Below, piece after piece: positions 16,170-24,868 of a stretch of DNA of 64,000 bases (the first letter of the stretch is position 1; every line of letters begins with the position of its first letter). The stretch is taken from assembly GCA_963781195.1 (NCBI GenBank), contig CAWAEZ010000016.1, forward strand, positions 1 through 64,000. Direction: 5' to 3'. Under the pieces are notes generated by a model. It was not told the origin of the DNA and made no database searches. It saw nothing but the letters and a program-made list of their open reading frames with translations. Origin of the DNA: JAJPKK01 sp963781195. Lineage in GTDB: Bacteria > Pseudomonadota > Alphaproteobacteria > Rhizobiales > Xanthobacteraceae. The position numbers and the translations under genes are program-made.

Positions 16170-17993
16170 TCACTCGCCATAAGGCAGGATGCTCTCGGCC
16201 ACGGCGTCGGCAATATGCTCCTTGGTGATGACGCCGATGACGTCGCCGGCGCGCGGCCGCCCGCGCCCCCGGGTCACCACGACGGTGGCGGCGCCGTGCC
16301 GCGTCATTCGCCGGATCACGTCGAACACGACGTCGTCCGCGCGGGCGATCGTATAGGTGCGGTCGGCGACCTCGCCGAGCGTCACCCCGGCCGAGCTCTC
16401 GGACAGACCGTGCCACACGCGCGTATTGACGCGGACCACGCCGGCGATGCGGTCGCCGCGGGTCACCACCACATGGGTGAGGCCTTGCTGCCCGGGCCGG
16501 CGCAGCAGCGCTTCGAGCGGCGCGTCGGCCGGCATCAGGATCACCTCGCCCGCCATCACCTGGCTGGCATGCCGCACCAGGAACATGTTCGCGTGGAGCG
16601 CCTTCGGCACGTAGTGGCCGCGCGCCACCAGCTTGACGGTGTAGATGTTCTCCTGGGACAGGACCCGGCGGACCCCGATGGCGAGTGCGACCGCGACGAT
16701 GATCGGCATCACCAGGTCGTAGTCGCGTGTCATCTCGAAGATCATGGTGACCGCGGTCATCGCGGCGCCGGTGCCGCCGCCGACCATCGCCGCCATGCCG
16801 ATCATGGCGCAGGTCGCGACCCCGACGCCCTCCACCGGATGCACCGCCGTGACGGCGGCGCCGAACGCGCCGCCTACGGTCGCCCCCATGAACAGCGACG
16901 GCGAGAAAATGCCGCCGGACGCACCCGAACCGAGGCTGATCGAGGTGGCGGCGAGCTTTGCCGCCCACAGCACCGCAAGCAGGATGGGCAGCGCGAACAG
17001 CGCCGGCACGGTGAAGAGCGTCGGCGCGGTGAGAAGCGCGGGTACGGTGAGGCCGCCCTGCAGAATGGCCTGGATGGTCGCGTAGCCGACGCCCTCGACG
17101 TAATAGTGGCCGGTGGTGACCAGCAGCCCATAGATGAGGCCGCCGACCATCAGCATCCCGATGCTGTGGCGCAGATAGGGATTGCCGATGCGATCGAAGA
17201 CGTCCTCGGCGAAGCTGAGCGACCGGATGAATGCGGTCGCTGCGACGCCCATCAGGCATCCGAGCACGGCGAACAGCAGCAGCGCCGGCACCGTCGCCGG
17301 GCGATTGGCCATCAGCGCCGTCGGCACCGCGAACGCCGGATCGAGCCCGAGCAGAATGCGCCCGATGAAGGTCGCCGTGCCGGTGGCGAGCGCCACCGGC
17401 AGGAAGGTGCGGGAGCTCAGCTCCGGCATCATCAGCTCGACCGCGAACATGACGCCGCCGATCGGCGTGTTGAAGGTCGCCGCGATGCCGGCGCCGGCCC
17501 CGGCGGCGACCAGCGTGATGCGCTGCCACGGCTCCATCCGCACGATCTGGCCGAGCGAGGAGCCGAGCGACGCGCCGATCTGGATGATCGGTCCTTCGCG
17601 GCCAACCGCCGCGCCGGTTCCGATCGACACCGCGGAGGCGAGCGATTTCACCACCGCGACCACCGGCCGGATGATTCCCTCCTTGTAGTAGATCGCGTCC
17701 ATGACCTCCGGGACGCCGTGACCGCGCGCCTCGGGGGCGAAATTGGTGACCAGGAAGGTGACGATCAGACCGCCGAGCACCGGGACGAGAATGATGTAGG
17801 CCCCAAAGGGACCGGGCGGGGTGAACAGGTTGGCGTCATAGCCGGTCTCGAGCCGGCCGAGGAACGTGATGTTGTGGATGAGCCCGATCAGGGCGCGAAA
17901 GAACACGGCGCCCGCGCCGGTGACGATCCCGATCACGACCGCCATGAGCGAAAGTCTGACGAGCCCGATCCGTTGCGGCAATCTGAACTTCAT
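16170..17993 (-). CDS. ClC-type chloride channel/antiporter with C-terminal CBS pair
   Basis: A 607-residue protein. The selectivity-filter motifs are all present: GHGVP (91-95, equivalent to GSGIP), GREGP (131-135, Glu133 as gating glutamate) and GGIFSPSLFMG further on. About 10-12 membrane helices occupy residues 10-430. The last 150 residues carry two CBS-type repeats (QVMAGEVILMPADAPLEALL and VGEVADRTY... type), which often bind adenine nucleotides and tune gating. Start ATG 17993. It is transcribed alone in the same direction as the hybrid kinase upstream, 99 bp away. Whether it is a channel or a Cl-/H+ exchanger cannot be settled here. Confidence 0.9.
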   Translation of the reverse strand: MKFRLPQRIGLVRLSLMAVVIGIVTGAGAVFFRALIGLIHNITFLGRLETGYDANLFTPPGPFGAYIILVPVLGGLIVTFLVTNFAPEARGHGVPEVMDAIYYKEGIIRPVVAVVKSLASAVSIGTGAAVGREGPIIQIGASLGSSLGQIVRMEPWQRITLVAAGAGAGIAATFNTPIGGVMFAVELMMPELSSRTFLPVALATGTATFIGRILLGLDPAFAVPTALMANRPATVPALLLFAVLGCLMGVAATAFIRSLSFAEDVFDRIGNPYLRHSIGMLMVGGLIYGLLVTTGHYYVEGVGYATIQAILQGGLTVPALLTAPTLFTVPALFALPILLAVLWAAKLAATSISLGSGASGGIFSPSLFMGATVGGAFGAAVTAVHPVEGVGVATCAMIGMAAMVGGGTGAAMTAVTMIFEMTRDYDLVMPIIVAVALAIGVRRVLSQENIYTVKLVARGHYVPKALHANMFLVRHASQVMAGEVILMPADAPLEALLRRPGQQGLTHVVVTRGDRIAGVVRVNTRVWHGLSESSAGVTLGEVADRTYTIARADDVVFDVIRRMTRHGAATVVVTRGRGRPRAGDVIGVITKEHIADAVAESILPYGE

Positions 17994-18092
17994 CGCGCGT
18001 GCACCCCGTGCCCGGGACGTGAGAGCTGTTTCGCCTGACCCCGGCGGTCGTCAACGGCCCTGCGTCCGGGGCTTTGCTTGGACATCGCCGGA

Positions 18093-19964
18093 TCACGGTG
18101 CACGCAGGACCTCGCGCACCTTGCGCGCCAGCTGATCGAGGGTGAACGGCTTGGAGATCAGCTGCACGTTCGCATCCACGACGCCGTTGTGGACGATGGC
18201 GTTGCGGGTGTAGCCGGTGGTGTAGAGCACCTTGAGCCCCGGCAGCCGGCGCACCGCCTCTTCGGCGAGCTTGCGGCCGTTGACCTCGGGCATCACGATG
18301 TCGGTGAACAGCAGGCCGATATTGGGCTGGGATTCGAGGATGCGCAGGGCGGAGGCCGCGCCGTCGGCGTGCACCACCGTGTAGCCGAGCTCGCGCAGGC
18401 TTTCCGCCGTGACATGCCGTGCGCGCTCCTCGTCCTCCACGACGAGAATGATCGTGTTCGCGTCGCCTCTCGGGCTTGTCGGCTCGGCCGCAGCTGCCGG
18501 GACGAGCGGCTGTTCGGCACCGTAGAAACGCGGCAAATAGAGCTTGACGGTCGTGCCCTGGCCCGGCTCCGAATAGATTTTCACGTGCCCGCCCGATTGC
18601 TTGACGAAGCCGTGGACCTGCGACAGCCCGAGACCGGTACCCTTCCCGATCCCCTTGGTGGTGAAGAACGGGTCGAACGCCATGGCCGCGACCGCCGGCG
18701 GCATGCCGCAGCCATTGTCGGTCACCGCCACCAGCACATACTGGCCGGCCGGCACGTCGACATGCTCGCTCGCATAGTTTTCGTCCAGGTGGCAGTTCGC
18801 CGTCTCGATGGTCAGCCGTCCGCCCTCGGGCATGGCATCGCGGGCGTTGACCGCAAGGTTGAGAAGGGCGTTTTCAAGCTCGCCGGCATCGACGCGGGTG
18901 TTCCACAGCCCGCCGGCGAGCACGGTCTCCACGCGGATCTGCTCGCCGATCGTGCGGCGCACGAGGTCGGACATTCCGGCGACGAATTTGTTGACGTCGA
19001 GCGAATGCGGGGCCAGCGGCTGCTGGCGCGAGAAGGCGAGAAGGCGATGGGTCAACGTGGCGGCGCGCTGGGCCCCTTCCATCGCCGATTCGATATATCT
19101 GTCCACATTCGACTCGCCGCGGGCAAGCCGCAGCTTGAGCAGGTTCAGGCTGCCGATGATGACCGAGAGCATGTTGTTGAAGTCGTGGGCAAGGCCGCCG
19201 GTGAGCTGCCCGATCGCCTCCATCTTCTGGGACTGCCGCAGCTGGCTCTCCAGCTTTTCGCGCAGCGCCGCCTCCTCGACCAGCTGCTGGTTGACCGTGC
19301 GAATCGCATCGCGCGACTGGACGAGCTTCGCCATCTGCCCGAAGGAATTCCACGACGCGAAGATCGCGAGCGCCAGGAACATGAGGCCGGCGCCGATCAC
19401 GCCGAGCCTTAGTCGCGCCGCGGCGACGGCGAGCTTTTCCCGCAGGTCGGACTGCCTGCGGCCCTCCTGCGTCAGCAGGCGCCCGATGACTTCGCGCGAC
19501 TTGTCCATGAGCACTTTGCCGACGCCCGTCCGCACCCGATCGAGCGCCGCTTCCTTCGACCCGGCGCGGTACTGCGCGATGGTGTCGGCGAGTTCACCCA
19601 GCTTCTGGTCCGCGACCCGCCGAAAGACTTCGAGCGTGGCCGCCTGCGGCGCGTCGCCGGCGAGTTCGGCACGAAGCGCGTCGACCTGACGGGCGAAGCG
19701 CCCCGTCGCATCGCGATACGGCTCGAGATAGGCATCGTCGCCGGTCAGGAGATAGCCGCGCTGCCCGGTCTCCGCGTCCTGCAAAATGGCGAATACGCCG
19801 GCCAGCCCGTTTTGGATCTCGATGGAGTGACGGATGGCCTCGCCGTTGCGCTGCTCCGACGCCAGAAACCACAGCACGGCGGCAATCATGCCGGCAAGCA
19901 GGATGAAACCAGCCACCAGGGGCGCCGCGCCCGAGCGGAGGAAGGTTCTGCGGGTTTCAATCAT
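18093..19964 (-). CDS. CHASE3 hybrid sensor histidine kinase/response regulator
   Basis: A 623-residue protein. A membrane helix (residues 15-34) leads to a CHASE3 sensor domain (about 38-180, with ILQDAETGQRGYLLTGDDAYLEPY) and a second helix (186-205). The HisKA domain has His260 in GGLAHDFNNMLSV; the ATPase domain shows NLAVNARDAMP, DNGCGMP and GKGTGLGLSQV. A C-terminal receiver domain carries ILVVEDEE and the acceptor Asp in LLFTDIVMP. Such kinases sense extracytoplasmic or membrane signals. No cognate output regulator lies beside it, so phosphotransfer to a distant partner is likely. Confidence 0.92.
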   Translation of the reverse strand: MIETRRTFLRSGAAPLVAGFILLAGMIAAVLWFLASEQRNGEAIRHSIEIQNGLAGVFAILQDAETGQRGYLLTGDDAYLEPYRDATGRFARQVDALRAELAGDAPQAATLEVFRRVADQKLGELADTIAQYRAGSKEAALDRVRTGVGKVLMDKSREVIGRLLTQEGRRQSDLREKLAVAAARLRLGVIGAGLMFLALAIFASWNSFGQMAKLVQSRDAIRTVNQQLVEEAALREKLESQLRQSQKMEAIGQLTGGLAHDFNNMLSVIIGSLNLLKLRLARGESNVDRYIESAMEGAQRAATLTHRLLAFSRQQPLAPHSLDVNKFVAGMSDLVRRTIGEQIRVETVLAGGLWNTRVDAGELENALLNLAVNARDAMPEGGRLTIETANCHLDENYASEHVDVPAGQYVLVAVTDNGCGMPPAVAAMAFDPFFTTKGIGKGTGLGLSQVHGFVKQSGGHVKIYSEPGQGTTVKLYLPRFYGAEQPLVPAAAAEPTSPRGDANTIILVVEDEERARHVTAESLRELGYTVVHADGAASALRILESQPNIGLLFTDIVMPEVNGRKLAEEAVRRLPGLKVLYTTGYTRNAIVHNGVVDANVQLISKPFTLDQLARKVREVLRAP

Positions 19965-20142
19965 TTCAAAACGCGTTCCGATTGCACCTCACTATCCATA
20001 AGTCGGGCCGCATTGCCAGTCACCCGGACGCGCCGGCACTCGTTTTGCCAGGCCCTGGTGATGAAATGCCTGCCGGGAGGTGAACTGCGGGCCACCCGAC
20101 CTTGAGTGGTTCCGTCGGAACCGAAACCTCGTCGGCCAGATG

Positions 20143-20544
20143 TCATCCCTTGTCAGCCGCGGGCACCGCGGCGAGGTGGTCCACCCAATCGAGCGCCGAG
20201 CGTCGCCAGATCTGCCGCCGTGGCGACAGCGCGGCCCGCTGGGTGATGGTGCCGACCCGCAGCGAATAGCTGGGCGGGTCTTCCACGGCGCAGGCGTAGA
20301 TCGGCGTACCGCAATCCCCGCAGAAGGCATGGCGGCGCTTGGTGCCGCTCTCCGCCGTCTTGACGTAGCTTGTCGGCGTCCCGCGCAGGAGCACGAACCC
20401 CGCCGCCGGCGCGGAAATATTGGCGCGGAACGCGGAGCCGGTCAGCATCTGACAGTCGGTGCAGTGGCAGATGGTGACCGCCGCGGGATCGACCTCCGCC
20501 TCGAAGGCGATCCGGCCGCAATGGCAGTGTCCGTCGATCTTCAT
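20143..20544 (-). CDS. GFA family (glutathione-dependent formaldehyde-activating/CENP-V-like) protein
   Basis: A 133-residue soluble protein with the complete GFA zinc ligand set: HCHCGRIAFE (Cys7, Cys9), CHCTDCQ (Cys26, 28, 31) and AFCGDCGTP. The family is named for a Gfa protein linked to formaldehyde-glutathione adducts, but that activity is disputed for most members, so the substrate is not assigned. ATG 20544 is used because the family starts at M-x-x-x-GxCxCG; the longer upstream reading is low-complexity. Confidence 0.88.
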   Translation of the reverse strand: MKIDGHCHCGRIAFEAEVDPAAVTICHCTDCQMLTGSAFRANISAPAAGFVLLRGTPTSYVKTAESGTKRRHAFCGDCGTPIYACAVEDPPSYSLRVGTITQRAALSPRRQIWRRSALDWVDHLAAVPAADKG

Positions 20545-20792
20545 ACATCGTTTCCCGTGATGCCCGCCCCCCCCGGCTCGACCAGGGGCCTCACAATGCG
20601 ATGCACCGCCAGCAAAAATCCATCGCGACGGCCTCGCACGGGCGGGGTAGCAATCCGACCATGCCGGCGGCAAGCCCGATGGGGGCTTCACCACGCGGAT
20701 GGCGCTATTAAATAGGTGAGCGGGATTTCGACCCCAGGGAGGCGTCGCGGATCACCCCCGAGGGGGCGAGCCCTGCGGCAGAAGGTTATTTC

Positions 20793-21998
20793 ATGAACAT
20801 TCAACAGACTGTGCCCATTGCCGACCCGATCGAGCCGGCCAAGCTCGTCCCGGGCCAAGTGGTCGTCGCGTTCCAGGGCGGGGGTGCGCTCAATGCCTAC
20901 CAGGGCGGCGTCTACGAGGCGCTGCACGAGGCGGGCATCGAGCCCGACTGGGTGATCGGCACCTCCAGCGGCGCCATCAATGCCGGCCTCATCGCCGGCA
21001 ATCCGCCCGAGAAGCGCGTCGAGCGCCTGCGCGAGTTCTGGACCTCGCTGGAATACAAGCCGTGGTGGCAGGACTCTCCCCTGTTCGGCTCCTGGCTCGG
21101 CAATTCGCGCCTGTTCGCCGAGATGAACAACCGTGCCGCCCACATGATGGCCTTCTTCGGCGGCGTCCCCGGTTACTATGCTCCGAACCCTGCGCTCGCC
21201 CTCGGCGTCGCCACCCCGCTCGGCATCGAACGCGCCTCGCTCTACACCACCGAGGCGCTCCATAAGACGATGACGGCGCTGACCGACCCCGCATGGTTCA
21301 ATTCCGGCCGCCCCCGCCTCACCGTCAGCACGGTCAACGTGAAGACCGGGCGCATGCAGTACTGGGACAGCGCCCGGATGCCGCTCGGCCTCAATCACGT
21401 GCTTGCCTCGGCGGCGCTGCCGATCTCGTTTCCGGCGGTCCGCATCGACGGCGACCCCTATTGGGACGGCGGCATCTATTCCAACACCCCGATCGAGGCG
21501 GTGTTCGACGACATCCCGCGCCGCGATTCCCTGGTTTTCGCCGATCAGATGTGGCACAGCTCCGGGCCCGAGCCGCAGTCCTTTCTCGACGTGCTCAGCC
21601 GCGAGAAGGACATCCAGTTCGCCAGCCGCGACGCTGCCTACATTGCGCGCCAGCAGGATCTCCACCGGCTCCGTCACGTCGTGCGCGAGCTGGTGCGGCT
21701 GATGCCGGACGACACCTGCAACACGCCCGAGGTCAAGCAACTCGCCGAATACGGCTGCAAGACCTTCATGCACATCGTGCGGCTCAATGCGCCCTACATC
21801 GAAGGCGAAGGCAATTCGCGCGACTTCGATTTCACCCGCGAGGGCATTCGCCTGCGCTGGAAGGCCGGCTACGACGACACCTCGCGCGTCCTCGATCAAC
21901 GTCCGTGGGAGGCCGAGGTCGACCCGATGGTCGGGGTCGCCGTGCACGACTGCAAGCCCGGGATGCTGTCGTTCAGCATCCCGCAGGCGGCGACATGA
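20793..21998 (+). CDS. Patatin-like phospholipase with DUF3734 C-terminus
   Basis: A 401-residue protein. The oxyanion loop GGGALNAYQGG (29-39), the nucleophile elbow GTSSG (Ser58) and the catalytic DGG (Asp225) define a patatin lipase with an intact Ser-Asp dyad. The last 110 residues (YIARQQDLHRLRHVV, MHIVRLNAPYIEGEG) match the DUF3734 extension typical of proteobacterial cytoplasmic patatins, some of which are linked to polyhydroxyalkanoate or phospholipid turnover. No signal peptide. It is transcribed alone. Confidence 0.93.
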   Translation: MNIQQTVPIADPIEPAKLVPGQVVVAFQGGGALNAYQGGVYEALHEAGIEPDWVIGTSSGAINAGLIAGNPPEKRVERLREFWTSLEYKPWWQDSPLFGSWLGNSRLFAEMNNRAAHMMAFFGGVPGYYAPNPALALGVATPLGIERASLYTTEALHKTMTALTDPAWFNSGRPRLTVSTVNVKTGRMQYWDSARMPLGLNHVLASAALPISFPAVRIDGDPYWDGGIYSNTPIEAVFDDIPRRDSLVFADQMWHSSGPEPQSFLDVLSREKDIQFASRDAAYIARQQDLHRLRHVVRELVRLMPDDTCNTPEVKQLAEYGCKTFMHIVRLNAPYIEGEGNSRDFDFTREGIRLRWKAGYDDTSRVLDQRPWEAEVDPMVGVAVHDCKPGMLSFSIPQAAT

Positions 21999-22118
21999 GT
22001 GCGAAACGAGCGCGGGCTCCGGCCCTCTCCCGGCCATCGCGGCCCGATCGTTCCGGACAAAGCGGTGGGATCGAGCGGTGCGCGAACTCGCGCCGGACAC
22101 CCGCGGTTGATCCCGAGC

Positions 22119-22592
22119 CTACGAAGCGCTTTCGAATTTCATGAGCAGCGCGTCGCGCGCTTCGGCGATGCGACGGTAGTGTTCGCCGCTTCCGCCGGCG
22201 TCGGGATGTGCGGTCTTGGCCAACCGCCGAAAAGCGGCCTTGATCACGGCCGGGTCGAGCGCGCCCGCCAACGGCAGGCTCAGGACCTCGCGGTGATCCC
22301 TGTCATCGTCGAAATTCAGCGCAAACAGGAAGGTCCGGCGTTTTTCCCGCGCTTCGACGCGCAGATCGACCTGATCCTGCCGCCATCTCCGGCGCGACAT
22401 CACGAGGCATTGCCCAAACGCGATCCGCCCCTGCGTTTCCAGCTCGTCGAGGCTGAACGGCCCCACGACGGCATAGGGTGACGCCAGAAAGGCGCGCCTG
22501 CCGGCCTGGCCATGCTCGACGCGCCCGATCGTCACCGTATCGATGACGCCCAGAGAGCCGTTCCAGATGACCCATTCCTCGTGATCCGTCAT
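22119..22592 (-). CDS. J-domain-containing protein
   Basis: A 157-residue soluble protein. The N-terminal two thirds (EEWVIWNGSLGVIDTVTIGRV, YAVVGPFSLDELETQG) form a beta-rich region of unknown fold. The C-terminal 45 residues are a compact J domain with helix II (IKAAFRRLAKTA), the HPD tripeptide (HPDAGG) and helix III, so it should stimulate a DnaK-type Hsp70. This arrangement with the J domain at the C-terminus is typical of small rhizobial J proteins. ATG 22592 is preferred over an upstream in-frame start with an Arg-rich lead. Confidence 0.8.
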   Translation of the reverse strand: MTDHEEWVIWNGSLGVIDTVTIGRVEHGQAGRRAFLASPYAVVGPFSLDELETQGRIAFGQCLVMSRRRWRQDQVDLRVEAREKRRTFLFALNFDDDRDHREVLSLPLAGALDPAVIKAAFRRLAKTAHPDAGGSGEHYRRIAEARDALLMKFESAS

Positions 22593-22731
22593 GCCGCGGA
22601 CTCTCACGCATGGCTGCCGCCGCGCGTTCCGTTTTGCCCCTATGCGCAATGGGCGGCGGCCGCGCGTTCAAACAGCGCGATCCGAGCCGTCGGTGACGTG
22701 AACAGGGGTTTCCTGGTCAGGCCGCGCCGCG

Positions 22732-23070
22732 TCACGTCGGCGACCGCACCGCTTTGATCGGACCGACGTCGACTTGAATCTCGTCACCCTCGACGCGCAG
22801 TTCATAGGGGTGGAGCGCGTTGCGGACGAGGTGCGTCACGCACTTGCCGCTGGTGCTGTCGAAACCCCACGCATGATGCGGGCAGGTGACGGTCTTGCCG
22901 TCGAAGGTGGCTTCGCTCAGCGGCATGTCCGCATGCGGGCAGCGTCCGCGATAGGCTTTGAGCTCACGGCCCGTGGGCCACACCAGGAGGACACTCTTGC
23001 GGCCGGCATGGAAGAGGCCCATGCCCCCTTCGGATACGGCACTCTTGTGACAGATCGAGGTGAACGCCAT
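22732..23070 (-). CDS. Rieske [2Fe-2S] ferredoxin
   Basis: A 112-residue soluble single-domain Rieske protein. The cluster ligands are C44-P-H46 (RCPHADMPLS) and C63-P-H-H66 (CPHHAWGFD), both boxes intact. It resembles the small Rieske ferredoxins that feed electrons to diiron mono-oxygenases or ring-hydroxylating dioxygenases. No oxygenase or reductase gene is adjacent, so its partner is unknown. ATG 23070 is chosen to match the family length; the longer reading upstream is Arg-rich and unconvincing. Confidence 0.88.
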   Translation of the reverse strand: MAFTSICHKSAVSEGGMGLFHAGRKSVLLVWPTGRELKAYRGRCPHADMPLSEATFDGKTVTCPHHAWGFDSTSGKCVTHLVRNALHPYELRVEGDEIQVDVGPIKAVRSPT

Positions 23071-23304
23071 CGGGATTCGCCGTCTGAAAAGGAACGCCCG
23101 GCGACGATACGCAAATCCCGGACCAGCAAAAAAGCTGCGACCAGTCCTGCATTGAGCGCAGAATGTCGCGAACCCGACAGCCCCTGCGTCTCTCTTCGAG
23201 CAAAACCCTTCGTCGCGGCCCGATACGGCTGCGATTATTACCAACTCATCGGGCGTGCGTGGCGCTCGACTTCGTCATGCGACGCTGAGCGCTCGTTCGC
23301 CGAA

Positions 23305-23661
23305 TTAGTCGTTCGCCACGAACAGATCCCCGGTCCCCGGCTTGAGCACGACATAGCAGCGGTACCACGGCGCGTCGTCGATCAATCGCCATTTGTGACC
23401 GCTGCCGACGGTGTCGGCGGCGACCACGACATCGCCGGGGCGCACGATGAAAGTCTCGTCGTCGCGGGTGGTGAATTCGAGCGTGCCGGTGAGCGTGATG
23501 ACGTATTGCGGCTCGGGTGCGTCGTGCCAGTCGAGCGCCGCATGGGGCGGCGATTGCTCGAAGTGCATGGAGGCGACGTCGGTGCGGCGATCGAGCGCCA
23601 TCCGCCCGTAGAGGACGTGGGAGGCGTTGTCCGACCCGATATAGAGTTTGTAGGCGCGCAT
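23305..23661 (-). CDS. Cupin-domain protein, last gene of the SUMF1 operon
   Basis: A 118-residue single cupin. Beta-strand motifs with HDAPEPQYVITLTGTLEF and the second box VRPGDVVVAADTVGSGHKW are visible; His residues in DWHDAPEPQY and GSGHKW could bind a metal. The start ATG 23661 lies 11 bp from the stop of the upstream binding-protein gene, so it is co-transcribed. Proteins of this kind often bind or modify small acids; nothing in the sequence names the ligand. Confidence 0.75.
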   Translation of the reverse strand: MRAYKLYIGSDNASHVLYGRMALDRRTDVASMHFEQSPPHAALDWHDAPEPQYVITLTGTLEFTTRDDETFIVRPGDVVVAADTVGSGHKWRLIDDAPWYRCYVVLKPGTGDLFVAND

Positions 23662-23672
23662 TGTCGGCAACC

Positions 23673-24392
23673 TCATGCGGTTTGCGTGGTGCCCGGCCAT
23701 GCCGCCTGCAGCCGGGCGAATTCGCCGGTGTCGCGAAGCGCCTGGATCGCCGAATCCACGGCGGTAGCAAGATCGCCGCGGTCCGGCGCGAAGGCAATGC
23801 CGAGACGCTCGTCGGTCGGCACCTGCATGACGACCGCGAGGTCGGCGCGGTCGCGGACGAGCCAGGAGATCACCGGGAACAGCTTGATCACCAGCCCGAT
23901 GCGTCCGGCCTCGAGATCGTCGAGGGCGTCCGCAATGCCGGTGTAGGGATAATACCGGATCCCGGCAATGTCGCCGTTCGCCACGAGGCGCTGCGCCACC
24001 GCGTCCGAGGTGTTGCCTTTCTGGATGCCGGCGGTGAGGCCGCGAAGGCCGGCCGTGGTGGCGACGCCGCCCGTCAGCCGGCGGTTGACCGCGACGCCCT
24101 GGTTGAAGGTGAGATAAGGCTGCGAGAAGCGCACCTGAGCGGCGCGCTCCGGCGTGATGGTCGTGCCCGAGATCACCGCATCGCAGGTGCCCTGCGCGAG
24201 GCCGGCGAAGATGTCGTTGAAGTCGTCGCCGGTATAGGCGAGCGGCCGCAGGTCCAGCCCGAGCCGCGCTCCTACCGCCCGCATCAGCTCGATATCGAAG
24301 CCCGTCGCGACGCCGTCCTTCATCACGTCGAACGGCGGATCGGGATAGGCCGACAGGACGGTCAGCGTGCCGGCTTGGAGCGTGCGCAGCAC
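23673..24392 (-). CDS. Family 3 extracellular solute-binding protein fold, no signal peptide
   Basis: A 239-residue protein covering a full SBP_bac_3 domain: GTLTVLSAYPDPPFDVMKDGVATGFDIELMRAVGARLGL at the N-terminus, then DAVISGTTITPERAAQVRFSQPYL and AGIQKGNTSDA. The GTG at 24392 follows GAGGTAGGG and sits two bases after the stop of the previous gene, so the start is well fixed. The mature domain begins at about residue 3, leaving no room for a signal peptide, and no upstream in-frame start supplies one. No permease or ATPase gene is adjacent. It may be a cytoplasmic ligand sensor or binding subunit rather than a transporter component. Confidence 0.75.
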   Translation of the reverse strand: MLRTLQAGTLTVLSAYPDPPFDVMKDGVATGFDIELMRAVGARLGLDLRPLAYTGDDFNDIFAGLAQGTCDAVISGTTITPERAAQVRFSQPYLTFNQGVAVNRRLTGGVATTAGLRGLTAGIQKGNTSDAVAQRLVANGDIAGIRYYPYTGIADALDDLEAGRIGLVIKLFPVISWLVRDRADLAVVMQVPTDERLGIAFAPDRGDLATAVDSAIQALRDTGEFARLQAAWPGTTQTA

Positions 24393-24394
24393 CC

Positions 24395-24868
24395 CTACCT
24401 CTTGACGGCCGGCGCGCCCGGCGAGGGCACCCGCTCCTGGTCGATCGAGAAGCTGACCGGCACGCCCTGGCCGTTGCGACAGGTCAAGAGGCCGGAATAG
24501 GACTGCGAACGCGACGCGACGAGCCGGCAGCTGTCGCCGTCCATGGCGAGGGTTCCCTCGACCGACCGGGCCGAGCGCGACATCGTCAGCCGCATGAGGC
24601 CGGATTTTTCTTCGACGCCGTTCGCGCTGCACAGGCCCACATGCCTGAGCGTCATCGGGCCGGAATACTCCACCCGGCCGTCCGACCCAGTCCTGGCGAG
24701 GGTCGCGGTGAGTTCCCATTCCTGCAGGTAGCCGACCTGCCCGCTCGCGGCATAGGGCTCGGCGGGTGCCGCAACCGCGGCGGCGCCCGTCAGAACCACT
24801 CCCGCGCCAAGCAAGGCTCTCCTCGCGGCCAATCCGATCGCTGGAAGCTTGATCGCGCCCCGTTCCAT
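24395..24868 (-). CDS. Small exported protein of the SUMF1 operon
   Basis: A 157-residue protein with a signal peptide-like N-terminus including a twin-Arg (AARRALLGAGVVLTGAAAVAA). The mature part is beta-rich (GYLQEWELTATLARTGSDGRVEYSGPMTLRHVGLC) with Cys residues near its first third and end (LCSANG, DSCRLV, LLTCRNG) that could pair as disulfides. I do not recognise the family. Its ATG overlaps the stop of the SUMF1-like gene (TGATG), so translation is coupled. A partner or substrate of the upstream protein is possible. Confidence 0.7.
   Translation of the reverse strand: MERGAIKLPAIGLAARRALLGAGVVLTGAAAVAAPAEPYAASGQVGYLQEWELTATLARTGSDGRVEYSGPMTLRHVGLCSANGVEEKSGLMRLTMSRSARSVEGTLAMDGDSCRLVASRSQSYSGLLTCRNGQGVPVSFSIDQERVPSPGAPAVKR

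Noticed and set aside
20143..20694. Longer N-terminus for the GFA protein
   Set aside because: The extra 50 residues are Arg/Gly/Pro-rich and the family starts at the MKIDGHCHCG position.
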